From: Gammaproteobacteria bacterium
GTDB lineage: Bacteria > Pseudomonadota > Gammaproteobacteria > Steroidobacterales > Steroidobacteraceae
Assembly: GCA_009923475.1 (NCBI GenBank)
Contig: RFTM01000073.1
Coordinates: 1 to 7,511 of the forward strand
Direction of reading: 5' to 3'
DNA length: 7,511 nt
The translations under genes were made by a program, and so were the position numbers. A model generated the notes under the pieces. It worked only from the letters and a program-made list of their open reading frames with translations. It did not search any database and was not told the DNA's origin. Of this stretch, positions 1 to 5,801 are shown piece by piece; position 1 is the stretch's first letter; every line of letters starts with the position of its first letter.

Positions 1-70
1 CGGAGGTCGTCGCACAGCCGGCGAGCGTCACCAACATCGTCAACAAAGAAATCACTCGCAATGCGCTCAT
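1..70 (-). CDS. N-terminus of a second lipoprotein, cut by the left edge
   Basis: This short partial gene reads off the left end of the window. The visible 23 residues, MSALRVISLLTMLVTLAGC followed by ATTS, form a classic lipoprotein signal peptide: a short n-region with Arg5, a hydrophobic stretch and a lipobox (L-A-G-Cys19) for diacylglyceryl transfer and signal peptidase II cleavage. The ATG at 70-68 overlaps the TGA of the upstream lipoprotein gene (69-67) as ATGA. An AAAGG element lies six bases before the ATG inside the upstream gene, so translation is probably coupled. The mature protein is outside the window and no function can be given. Gene identity rests on the signal peptide, the ribosome binding site and the overlap together. 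The opposite-strand reading of the same bases (3-83) has no comparable support. Confidence 0.72.
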   Translation of the reverse strand, partial: MSALRVISLLTMLVTLAGCATTS

Positions 71-732
71 CCGCCACCTTTGAAAAATGCGTGCAACTGA
101 TCGGACAATCGCGAACACGCCGTGCCCTCGACGCGGGCGATGAATGGCAACGGCACGATCGCACCCACGATCGCCGAAGTTCCGGTGACGTTGGTGCCGA
201 CGGAGCCTGCGGACTTCGCGCTCTTGAGGTCCCAGATGGTGGCCTGGAAGTCCGATTCCTTCTCCCACCAACCGAAGCCGACGCAGCCCGCCGCGCCGGG
301 AGCGGCGCCGCAGGCAAGGCTGCCGCCGCCATCGGTCTTGCGGGTGTTGCCGTCGAGCCAGACCAGGTAGCGGACGCCGGAGGCGGCGATGCGCTCGCTC
401 ACGCCCGGTCGCGCCAGCACCTCGGTGACCGCCTCCGGCCGCGACGGCGCCGTCGCGGGCTCGAACCACGGGAACAGGCTGTCGACGAAAGCGTCGTTGT
501 CGCGCACCGTGACCGGCCGCTCGCCCGAGGCCAGGCCGCGGCCGACGCAATCCATGAAATCATCGGCCGCCGCGGCGCCCTCGATCTGCGGCTTGGCGAG
601 GATGACCACGGCCTCGCCGGCGGCGATCTGCGTCGGCAGCTCGCGCGACTCCTCGACGCGCGCGCTCATGCAGCCCGCGACGCCGAGGGCGAGCGCGGCC
701 ACGAGCATGTTGCGTAGCGTCATTACAGCCAT
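67..732 (-). CDS. Hypothetical lipoprotein, 221 aa
   Basis: I do not recognise a named family. The N-terminus has Arg7, a hydrophobic core (about residues 9-17) and a lipobox V18-A19-G20-Cys21, so the protein should be exported by Sec, lipidated on Cys21 and anchored in the envelope. Met follows the Cys; there is no Asp at +2, which fits outer-membrane sorting in the E. coli scheme (inference). The mature part is about 200 residues with four further cysteines (62, 141, 150, 206), a Gly/Cys-rich stretch (135-155), a GFGWWEKES motif (153-160) and a hydrophobic segment (185-199). The cysteines could form two disulfides in the periplasm. The ATG at 732 is chosen because GGGAG stands seven bases upstream; the Met four codons in (723) has a poorer site. 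The gene lies 129 bases downstream of the MFS gene and overlaps the next lipoprotein gene by four bases. Confidence 0.8.
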   Translation of the reverse strand: MAVMTLRNMLVAALALGVAGCMSARVEESRELPTQIAAGEAVVILAKPQIEGAAAADDFMDCVGRGLASGERPVTVRDNDAFVDSLFPWFEPATAPSRPEAVTEVLARPGVSERIAASGVRYLVWLDGNTRKTDGGGSLACGAAPGAAGCVGFGWWEKESDFQATIWDLKSAKSAGSVGTNVTGTSAIVGAIVPLPFIARVEGTACSRLSDQLHAFFKGGG

Positions 733-735
733 TCC

Positions 736-749
736 GGGACTCCCGCGGG
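736..749 (-). promoter_or_regulatory. Ribosome binding site in a self-complementary stretch
   Basis: On the minus strand the sequence CCCGCGGGAGTCCCGG lies directly before the ATG at 732. The GGGAG that sets this start can pair with CCC on either side (CCCGCGGG at 742-749, or CGGGA-G-TCCCG with an unrealistically short loop). The assignment as ribosome binding site is good. Occlusion by structure is only a possibility. Confidence 0.5.
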
Positions 750-750
750 T

Positions 751-779
751 GACAGGCCCCCGGTGCGGCCCGGCCTGTC
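751..779 (-). repeat. Perfect 8-base inverted repeat upstream of the lipoprotein gene
   Basis: GACAGGCC (751-758) and GGCCTGTC (772-779) are perfect inverted repeats separated by 13 bases. The element sits 19 bases upstream of the lipoprotein start codon and downstream of the possible promoter, so it would lie in the 5' leader. No T-run follows on either strand, which argues against a standard intrinsic terminator. It could be an operator for a dimeric regulator, a leader hairpin, or the end of the MFS transcript. The repeat is seen directly; its role is unknown. Confidence 0.5.
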
Positions 780-795
780 CGACCTGCTGCAGCCG

Positions 796-823
796 AGTAT
801 GCCATGCGTTCCCGCACTGGAAA
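796..823 (-). promoter_or_regulatory. Possible sigma-70 type promoter for the lipoprotein pair
   Basis: On the minus strand TTTCCA (823-818) and CATACT (801-796) are separated by 16 bases, each matching the -35 and -10 consensus at four of six positions. Transcription would start near 789, leaving a leader of about 57 bases before the ATG at 732 that contains the 751-779 inverted repeat. The gap after the MFS gene makes a separate promoter reasonable, but the match is only moderate. Confidence 0.33.
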
Positions 824-831
824 GACCGTGC

Positions 832-853
832 GGCAGGCCGGTGGTTCCCTGCC
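832..853 (-). terminator. Weak hairpin just after the MFS gene
   Basis: GGCAGG (832-837) and CCTGCC (848-853) can pair with a 10-base loop, beginning nine bases after the MFS stop codon on the minus strand. Only a broken pyrimidine run (TCTTTCC) follows, about seven bases later. It could end the MFS transcript, but there is no clean U-tract, so this is a tentative call. Confidence 0.25.
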
Positions 854-861
854 CCCGGGGA

Positions 862-2160
862 TCAGCGATGAGCCGGGTCCGGGAAGCGGTCGAGACGACG
901 CAATTGCGGGAACAGGCGCAGATAGACGCCGACCACGCCGAGGCAGGCGAGGCCGCCCGCCACCACCGCCGGGACCGGACCCCACCAGCTCGCCGTCAGG
1001 CCCGACTCGAACTCGCCGAGCTCGTTGGAGGCGCCGATGAACATGGCGCTCACCGAGCTCACGCGGCCGCGGATCGCGTCGGGCGTCTCGAGCTGCACCA
1101 GCAGGTGACGCACGAACACGCTGACCATGTCGCCCGCGCCGACGCAGAGCAGCGCGACGAAGGACAGCCAGAACGAGGTCGACGCGCCGAACACCACGGT
1201 GGCCGCGCCGAACACCGCGACGCCGCCGAACATCCAGCGGCCCGCATGGCGCGAGATCGGCCGCCGCGCGAGCAGCACCGCGGTCACCGCCGCCCCGATG
1301 CCGGGCGCGGTGCGCAGCAGGCCTAGGCCCTCGGGCCCGACATGCAGGATGTCGGCGGCGAACATCGGCAACAGCGCGGTCGCGCCGCCGAACAGCACGG
1401 CGAACAGGTCGAGCGAGATCGCGCCGAGCACCGGCTTGCGCGAGAACACGAACCGCAGCCCCGCCGACAGCTCGTGCCAGGAGTGCGGCGCGGTCGACGG
1501 CGGCGGCCGCACCGGACGCACGCGCATCAGCTGCGAGATCACCACCGCGAGCAGCGCCAGCGCGCTGGCGTAGACCCACGCCGCGCCCGCGCCCGCATGC
1601 GATTCGCCCGCCGCATAGAGCAGTCCGCCGAGCGCCGGCCCGGCGATGATCGCGAGCTGGAACAGCGTGGCGTTGAACGCCGCCGCACGCGGGAAGAGCG
1701 GCGGCGGAACGAGGTTCACCACCATCGCCTGCCCGGTCGGCATCCAGAACGCACGGCCCGCGCCGACCAAGGCCATCGCCACGAACACCGGCCAGGTCTC
1801 GCGGCCGCCGGACAGCGTGAACGCGAGCAGCACCGCCACCGCCAGAACCTCGGTGGCGTAGGCGAAGGCGAGCACCGCGCGACGGTCGTGCCGGTCGGCC
1901 GCCTGCCCGCCGGGCAGCACCAGGGCCAGGAACGGCAGGAACTGCGCGAGGCCGACGAGGCCGAGGTCGAGCGGATCGCGGGTCAGGTCATAGACCTGCC
2001 AGCCGACCGCGACGCCGAGCATCTGCCAGGTCACCGTGGCGAGGAAACGGGCCGCGGCGTAGCGACGGAAATCCCGCTGCGCGAGCACGGCCCGCAGCGA
2101 CGCCCGGTCGGCGGGCGACCCGTCCTCGGCCGCGGCTGACGATGCCGTCGAAGGTTCCAT
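862..2160 (-). CDS. MFS exporter, EntS/MFS_3 type
   Basis: A 432-residue inner-membrane transporter of the major facilitator superfamily, closest in character to the MFS_3 group that includes the enterobactin exporter EntS. It probably exports a small molecule by proton antiport (family knowledge); the substrate cannot be told from sequence. An Ala/Ser-rich cytoplasmic N-terminus (1-33) precedes the membrane segments. The loop 2-3 signature is seen as GGQAADRHDRR (84-94), a basic central loop at about 212-232 divides the two halves, and the segment TPDAIRGRVSSVSAMFIGAS followed by NELGEFESG (359-387) is typical of this group. Length is normal and no frame break is seen. The ATG at 2160 has no clear Shine-Dalgarno sequence, but there is no better start before the first membrane segment. 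It is divergent from the tandem hydrolase gene with 47 bases between, and lies upstream of the lipoprotein genes on the same strand. No siderophore biosynthesis gene is visible to support an EntS role. Confidence 0.9.
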   Translation of the reverse strand: MEPSTASSAAAEDGSPADRASLRAVLAQRDFRRYAAARFLATVTWQMLGVAVGWQVYDLTRDPLDLGLVGLAQFLPFLALVLPGGQAADRHDRRAVLAFAYATEVLAVAVLLAFTLSGGRETWPVFVAMALVGAGRAFWMPTGQAMVVNLVPPPLFPRAAAFNATLFQLAIIAGPALGGLLYAAGESHAGAGAAWVYASALALLAVVISQLMRVRPVRPPPSTAPHSWHELSAGLRFVFSRKPVLGAISLDLFAVLFGGATALLPMFAADILHVGPEGLGLLRTAPGIGAAVTAVLLARRPISRHAGRWMFGGVAVFGAATVVFGASTSFWLSFVALLCVGAGDMVSVFVRHLLVQLETPDAIRGRVSSVSAMFIGASNELGEFESGLTASWWGPVPAVVAGGLACLGVVGVYLRLFPQLRRLDRFPDPAHR

Positions 2161-2207
2161 GCGTCGGTGGTAACTTGCCCGTCACGGATCAGACTGGGGA
2201 GTGTCTC
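2161..2207. promoter_or_regulatory. Short divergent intergenic region
   Basis: These 47 bases separate the start codons of the MFS gene (minus) and the tandem hydrolase gene (plus), so promoters for both should lie here or extend into the opposing coding ends. I see no convincing -35/-10 pair in either direction. The only clear signal is GGGGAG (2196-2201), six bases before the ATG at 2208. Confidence 0.4.
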
Positions 2208-3608
2208 ATGGCGACGCCTGCGATCACGCGCCACTTCGCGACCATCACCGGCGGGCGGTGGGGCGCGCGGCAGGTGCATTACCGCCGCGCCGGCAGCGGC
2301 CCGGTGGTGCTCTGCCTGCACCAATCGCCGCTCTCCTCGCGCGACATGCTCGCGACCCTGGCGCGCTGGCATCCGCACTTCACCTGCATCGCGCCCGACA
2401 CGCCAGGGTTCGGGCTCTCCGACCCGCTAGGCGTGCCGCGCGCCGAGATGACCGACTTCGCCGACGCGGTGGTGGAGTTCATGGACGCGCTCGGCATCGC
2501 GCGCGCGGCGGTCTACGGCTTCCACACCGGCGCGATGATCACGCTCGCGCTCGCCGCGCATCATCCGCAGCGCATCGCCTGCGCGGTCGCCAACGGCGTC
2601 GTGCTGCTCACCGAGCAGGAGCGCGCCGACATGGTCGAGCACTACCTGCCGCCGCTGCTGCCGGCCTGGGACGGTTCGCACCTGGCGTGGCTGTGGGCGC
2701 GGCTGCGCGAGCAGACCATCTTCTTCCCCTGGTACCGGGCGGCGGCCGCGGCCCGGCTCGGCGGCGGCTTGCCGCCGCCCGCGACGCTGCAAGGCGCGCT
2801 GCTCGATTTCATGCGCTCCGGCGACCACTACCGCGTCGGCTACCGCGCGGCGTTCACGCTGCGCAGCGACGAGGCGCTGCGGCGCGCCGCTGCCCCGCTG
2901 CTCGCCACCGCGGCGTCCACCGACGTGCTCTCCAAGCAGTTGCCGCGCATCCGCAACGCCGCCGACTGCGTCACCGTGCGACCCGGCGGCACCCCCGAGG
3001 AGACCCTGGACCTCTGCCGCGACTTCATCAGCCGCCACGCACGCGGGCGCGCCGCGGTGCCGGCGGCGGCGCCGGCGGCGGCGCTGCCCTGCCTCATGCG
3101 GCAGGACTTCGTGGCGGTGCCCGGCGGCCAGCTGCGCCTGCGGCGCAACGACGACGCCTCGGGCATCCCCGTGGTGCTGCTGCACGATGCCACCGGGTCG
3201 GCCGACGCGCTGCGCGGCGTCGCGCGCGGCTTCATCGGCCGTCGCCCCGTGCTCGCGCTCGACCTGCCGGGCCACGGCGAATCCGATGCCGCGCCGCTGC
3301 GCGGCAAGCCGACCATCGACTCGCATGCGCGCGCGGTGGTCACGGCGCTCGACGCGCTCGGGACCTCCGACCGCCTGGCGCGGCTGCGCGTCCCGACGCT
3401 GTTCGCCGCCGCGCCCGCCGATCCTTGCGAGCCCGACACGCGGCGCGCCGCCGAGGCGCATCCGCAGCTGCCCTTCATCGCCTTGGCCGACGACCCGACC
3501 GGGTGGGCCGAGGCGCTGCTCGCCGCGCCGGGCGCGTCGCCGGTACGCGCGGCACGCAAGGCGAGCGAGGCACCGCGCCGCGCCGCACCGCGCAGGGGTC
3601 GTGCGTGA
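2208..3608 (+). CDS. Tandem alpha/beta-hydrolase-like protein with atypical active sites
   Basis: A 466-residue protein with two alpha/beta-hydrolase-like halves. Domain 1 (about 1-278) has the HQSP oxyanion-type turn (38-41), the D-T-P-G-F-G loop (64-69) and an elbow G-F-H-T-G (104-108) with His106 where Ser, Asp or Cys normally sits. Where the catalytic His usually lies, the sequence reads [14 protein letters not shown] with no His. A Pro/Ala linker (285-294) leads to domain 2 (about 297-445), with HDATG (326-330), [10 protein letters not shown] (351-360), then ALDALG (380-385) running almost directly into [10 protein letters not shown] (390-399) and PADP. The nucleophile elbow and cap of domain 2 are therefore absent. 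The tail (447-466) is rich in Arg, Lys and Ala. I chose ATG 2208 because GGGGAG is six bases upstream; an in-frame ATG at 2142 would overlap the divergent MFS gene and lacks such a site. Substrate is unknown. It may be a non-canonical hydrolase or a binding pseudoenzyme. The stop overlaps the LOG gene start. Confidence 0.82.
   Translation: MATPAITRHFATITGGRWGARQVHYRRAGSGPVVLCLHQSPLSSRDMLATLARWHPHFTCIAPDTPGFGLSDPLGVPRAEMTDFADAVVEFMDALGIARAAVYGFHTGAMITLALAAHHPQRIACAVANGVVLLTEQERADMVEHYLPPLLPAWDGSHLAWLWARLREQTIFFPWYRAAAAARLGGGLPPPATLQGALLDFMRSGDHYRVGYRAAFTLRSDEALRRAAAPLLATAASTDVLSKQLPRIRNAADCVTVRPGGTPEETLDLCRDFISRHARGRAAVPAAAPAAALPCLMRQDFVAVPGGQLRLRRNDDASGIPVVLLHDATGSADALRGVARGFIGRRPVLALDLPGHGESDAAPLRGKPTIDSHARAVVTALDALGTSDRLARLRVPTLFAAAPADPCEPDTRRAAEAHPQLPFIALADDPTGWAEALLAAPGASPVRAARKASEAPRRAAPRRGRA
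3059..3082 (+). repeat. Two tandem 12-base units encoding the hydrolase linker
   Basis: GCCGGCGGCGGC occurs twice in direct succession (3059-3070 and 3071-3082). In frame it encodes P-A-A-A twice, forming the flexible linker between the two domains. Replication slippage is a likely origin. The repeat keeps the reading frame, so copy-number change would alter linker length without disrupting the protein. Confidence 0.65.
3594..3607 (+). promoter_or_regulatory. Ribosome binding site and GTG start of the LOG gene
   Basis: AGGGG (3594-3598) lies six bases before GTG at 3605. The GTG overlaps the TGA of the tandem hydrolase gene (GTGA, 3605-3608), so ribosomes ending the first gene can restart directly. 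This site fixes the start of the LOG protein at VKRICVFCG, matching the usual N-terminus of the family. Confidence 0.75.
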
Positions 3609-4186
3609 AGCGCATCTGCGTCTTCTGCGGCGCCAACGCGGGACGCGACCCCGCCTACCGCGAGGCCGCGCAGGCCCTCGGCACGACGCTCGCGCGCGAG
3701 GGTCTCGGCCTGGTGTACGGCGGCGCGTCGATCGGGCTGATGGGCGCCGTGGCCGACGCCGCGCGCGCGGCGGGCGGCGAGGTCATCGGCGTCATCCCGC
3801 GCGCCCTCATGAAGCGCGAGATCGCGCACGCCGGCCTCGCCGACCTGCGCGTGGTCGGGTCGATGCATGAACGCAAGGCGCTGATGGCCGAGCTCGCCGA
3901 CGGCTTCGTGGCGTTGCCGGGCGGCGTCGGCACGCTCGAGGAGCTGTTCGAGGTGTGGACCTGGGTGCACCTCGGCCTGCACCGCAAACCCTGCGCGCTG
4001 CTCGACGTCGCGGGTTTCTATTCCGGGCTGGCGCGCTTCATCGACCACGTCGAGGCCGAGGGCTTCCTGCGCGAGGGCGTGCGCGAGATGCTGCTGGTCG
4101 AGCGCGACCCCGGGGCGCTGCTGGCCGCGATGCGCGCGTGGCGCGCTCCGCCGATGCCCGCGCAGCTCACGCGCGCCGAGACCTGA
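3605..4186 (+). CDS. LOG family protein (TIGR00730), nucleotide 5'-monophosphate phosphoribohydrolase
   Basis: A 193-residue cytoplasmic protein of the LOG (LONELY GUY) family with a Rossmann-like fold. Characterised members cleave cytokinin riboside 5'-monophosphates or related purine nucleotides to free base and ribose 5-phosphate. Seen here are the N-terminal [13 protein letters not shown] (4-16), the [11 protein letters not shown] segment (37-47), the SMHERK motif with Arg90 and Lys91, and the signature PGGVGTLEE (105-113) ending in Glu113. The Arg and Glu of these motifs are the residues linked to catalysis in the family. The length matches the short LOG form rather than the longer PpnN/YgdH form. 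The GTG start is set by AGGGG and by the overlap with the tandem hydrolase gene, with which it is surely co-transcribed. In bacteria not associated with plants the physiological substrate is often uncertain, so a true cytokinin role should not be assumed. Confidence 0.93.
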   Translation: MKRICVFCGANAGRDPAYREAAQALGTTLAREGLGLVYGGASIGLMGAVADAARAAGGEVIGVIPRALMKREIAHAGLADLRVVGSMHERKALMAELADGFVALPGGVGTLEELFEVWTWVHLGLHRKPCALLDVAGFYSGLARFIDHVEAEGFLREGVREMLLVERDPGALLAAMRAWRAPPMPAQLTRAET

Positions 4187-4210
4187 AGGAAGCGGGGCGG
4201 CCGCTCGCGC

Positions 4211-5272
4211 TCAACCCTGCGCGCGCTTCTCCGCCAACCACTCGCGCCAGATCGCCGTGAGCACGGCGAGGATCACCGGGCCGATGAACAGGCCCACGAG
4301 CCCGAAAGCGGCGAGGCCGCCCAGCACGCCGAACATCACCATCAGGAACGGGATGCGCGTCGCGCCGCTGATCACCAGCGGGCGCACGAGGTTGTCGACC
4401 CAGCTCACCGCCGTCAGGCCCCAGATGAAGAGGCCGATCGCGGCCGCCGCCTTGCCGGTCAGGAACAGCCAGAGGCTCGCGCCCGCCCAGACGAAGGGCA
4501 CGAGGAAGGGCACGAGGCCGACGAGGAAGGTGATGGCGCCGAGGAACGCGGGCGCCGGCACGCCGGCGACCCAATAGCCGAGCCCGGCGAACGTGCCCTG
4601 CGCGAACGCGGCGAGCACGAGCCCGTAGACCACCGCCTTGACCGTGGCGCCGATGGCGTCGAGGTAATGCTCGACGCGTACGGCGCCGAAGAACTGCTCG
4701 AGGATGCGCCGCACCTGCGCCGCGAACTGCTCGCCGTCGCGGAACATGAAGAACAGCGACACCATCGCGAGCACCAGCTTCGCGAGGTTGCGGCCGACGC
4801 CGCCCAGCAGCGCCACGAGTTCGCCCGAGGACTGGTCGAGGAAGCCGCGGATCGCCTCGCCCAGCGCCTCGGGGTTGGTGGCGATCTGCGCGTAGAGCTC
4901 CTGCAGCCGCGGCCCGAGGATCGGCAGCTGGGTCACGAACGACGGCAACTGGCGATGCGCCAGCAGCGGCGCGAGTTCGCGGTACACCGGCAAGGCCTGC
5001 GCCTGCACCAGCACGGCCAGCCACACCACCGGCAGCACGATGCAGACGGACAGCAGCACGGTCATGAGGAAGGCCGCGACGTCGCGCTGGCCGCGGCAGA
5101 CCTTGAGCATGCGCTCGTGCAGCGGCCAGGTGACGTAGGCCAGGATCGCCGACCAGATCACCGGCACGATGAACGGCTGCAGCACCTGGAACGCGAGCAG
5201 CACCAGCACCGCGAGCAGGCCCGCCAGCAGCAGCCGACGCAGCCACTTGCCCTCGGTGAGCTCCTCCATCAC
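4211..5272 (-). CDS. AI-2E family transporter (PF01594), YdiK/PerM type
   Basis: A 353-residue inner-membrane protein of the AI-2E family transporters. Members have been linked to autoinducer-2 export (TqsA) and sodium/proton exchange, but most YdiK-like proteins have no proven substrate, so the family name should not be read as a quorum-sensing claim. Hydrophobic segments are visible at about 14-30, 32-49, 66-90, 155-176, 210-236, 243-270, 274-292 and 307-340, with a long soluble region at about 95-155 between early and late groups. Family-typical stretches are DNLVRPLVISG (293-303) and FGLVGLFIGPVILAV (323-337). Start choice is between GTG at 5272 (GGGG eight bases upstream) and ATG at 5269, a difference of one codon. 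The start lies about 13 bases after the DUF3429 gene stop, so it is very likely the last gene of the ilvA run. It is convergent with the LOG gene. Confidence 0.93.
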   Translation of the reverse strand: MMEELTEGKWLRRLLLAGLLAVLVLLAFQVLQPFIVPVIWSAILAYVTWPLHERMLKVCRGQRDVAAFLMTVLLSVCIVLPVVWLAVLVQAQALPVYRELAPLLAHRQLPSFVTQLPILGPRLQELYAQIATNPEALGEAIRGFLDQSSGELVALLGGVGRNLAKLVLAMVSLFFMFRDGEQFAAQVRRILEQFFGAVRVEHYLDAIGATVKAVVYGLVLAAFAQGTFAGLGYWVAGVPAPAFLGAITFLVGLVPFLVPFVWAGASLWLFLTGKAAAAIGLFIWGLTAVSWVDNLVRPLVISGATRIPFLMVMFGVLGGLAAFGLVGLFIGPVILAVLTAIWREWLAEKRAQG

Positions 5273-5285
5273 CGGGCGCGCCCCG

Positions 5286-5771
5286 TCATGCGTCCGGACC
5301 CGCGGCGAAAGCCGTGAGCGTGAGCAGCGCGACCACGCCGAGCGTCAGGTCGCGGCGCAGCGCGAGGTAGTCCGCAGGCAGGTCCGCACCGCAGCGGCGG
5401 CGCTCGTACAGCCAGAAGAGGCCGAAGCCCGCGACCAGCAGCGCGATGCCGCGCGTGCCGCCCTGCAGCACCGCCGCGGCCCCGACCACCGAAGGCAGCA
5501 CCGATCCCGCCACGGTCACGGGGTCCCAACGCCAACGCCCCGCGAGCGCGAGCCCCCAATGCACCGCCGCGACGAACGCGAGGATCGCCGTGCCCCAACC
5601 GAGCGCGAGCCGCAGGCCGGACGCACGCCACGCCGGATCCGGCGCGAACGCGACGCAGGCCGCGGCGGCGGCGAACGGCAGCAGTCCGAGCAGTCCGGCG
5701 GCGCGCGCCACGGGGGCGAGCCCGAAACGGCCGCGGACAGCATCGCGGGAAGGATCATCCATATGACGCAT
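5286..5771 (-). CDS. DUF3429 domain-containing membrane protein
   Basis: A 161-residue polytopic inner-membrane protein that I assign to the DUF3429 family (PF11911), whose function is unknown. About five hydrophobic segments are visible: 23-42, 54-78, 85-103, 107-122 and 141-158. The HWGLAL motif (71-76) in the second segment and the FGLFWLYERRRCGAD stretch (116-130) are typical of the family; similar domains occur in TMEM69-like proteins of eukaryotes. The ATG at 5771 has only a weak GGCGG-like element four bases upstream; a second in-frame ATG at 5762 is possible and would remove three residues. It follows the alpha/beta hydrolase gene by 30 bases and precedes the AI-2E family gene by about 13, so it is an internal operon member. 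Nothing suggests damage or transfer. Confidence 0.87.
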   Translation of the reverse strand: MRHMDDPSRDAVRGRFGLAPVARAAGLLGLLPFAAAAACVAFAPDPAWRASGLRLALGWGTAILAFVAAVHWGLALAGRWRWDPVTVAGSVLPSVVGAAAVLQGGTRGIALLVAGFGLFWLYERRRCGADLPADYLALRRDLTLGVVALLTLTAFAAGPDA

Positions 5772-5801
5772 GATACCGCCGACCGCGGCGGGAAACCTGT
5801 A

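Noticed and set aside
3..83. Plus-strand open frame at the left edge ending in TGA, looking like a protein C-terminus (26 codons visible)
   Set aside because: It lies opposite the start of the second lipoprotein and overlaps the end of the first. The minus-strand reading has a lipobox, a ribosome binding site and an ATGA overlap, which explain the bases better.
853..860. Palindrome CCCCGGGG next to the MFS stop codon
   Set aside because: It has no loop space for a hairpin, and eight-base G/C palindromes are expected by chance at this base composition.
560..1579. Minus-strand open frame spanning the MFS gene, the intergenic gap and the lipoprotein start
   Set aside because: It is an out-of-frame shadow of two well-supported genes on the same strand, with Arg/Ala low complexity.
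2142..2207. Upstream ATG giving the tandem hydrolase 22 more residues
   Set aside because: The extension overlaps the divergent MFS start region and has no ribosome binding site, while ATG 2208 has GGGGAG at ideal spacing and begins the hydrolase-like sequence.
2201..3604. In-frame upstream extension of the LOG gene giving an apparent 661-residue protein
   Set aside because: The extension is an Ala/Arg-rich shadow of the tandem hydrolase. LOG homology begins exactly at the GTG at 3605, which has its own ribosome binding site.
2427..4048. Long minus-strand open frames opposite the tandem hydrolase and LOG genes
   Set aside because: Composition is dominated by Arg, Gly and Ala with no domain signal, whereas the plus-strand products carry clear family motifs.
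4191..4205. Hairpin AGCGG-GGCGG-CCGCT between the convergent LOG and AI-2E genes as a bidirectional terminator
   Set aside because: The stem is only five base pairs and no T-run follows on either strand, so it is indistinguishable from chance in this GC-rich DNA.
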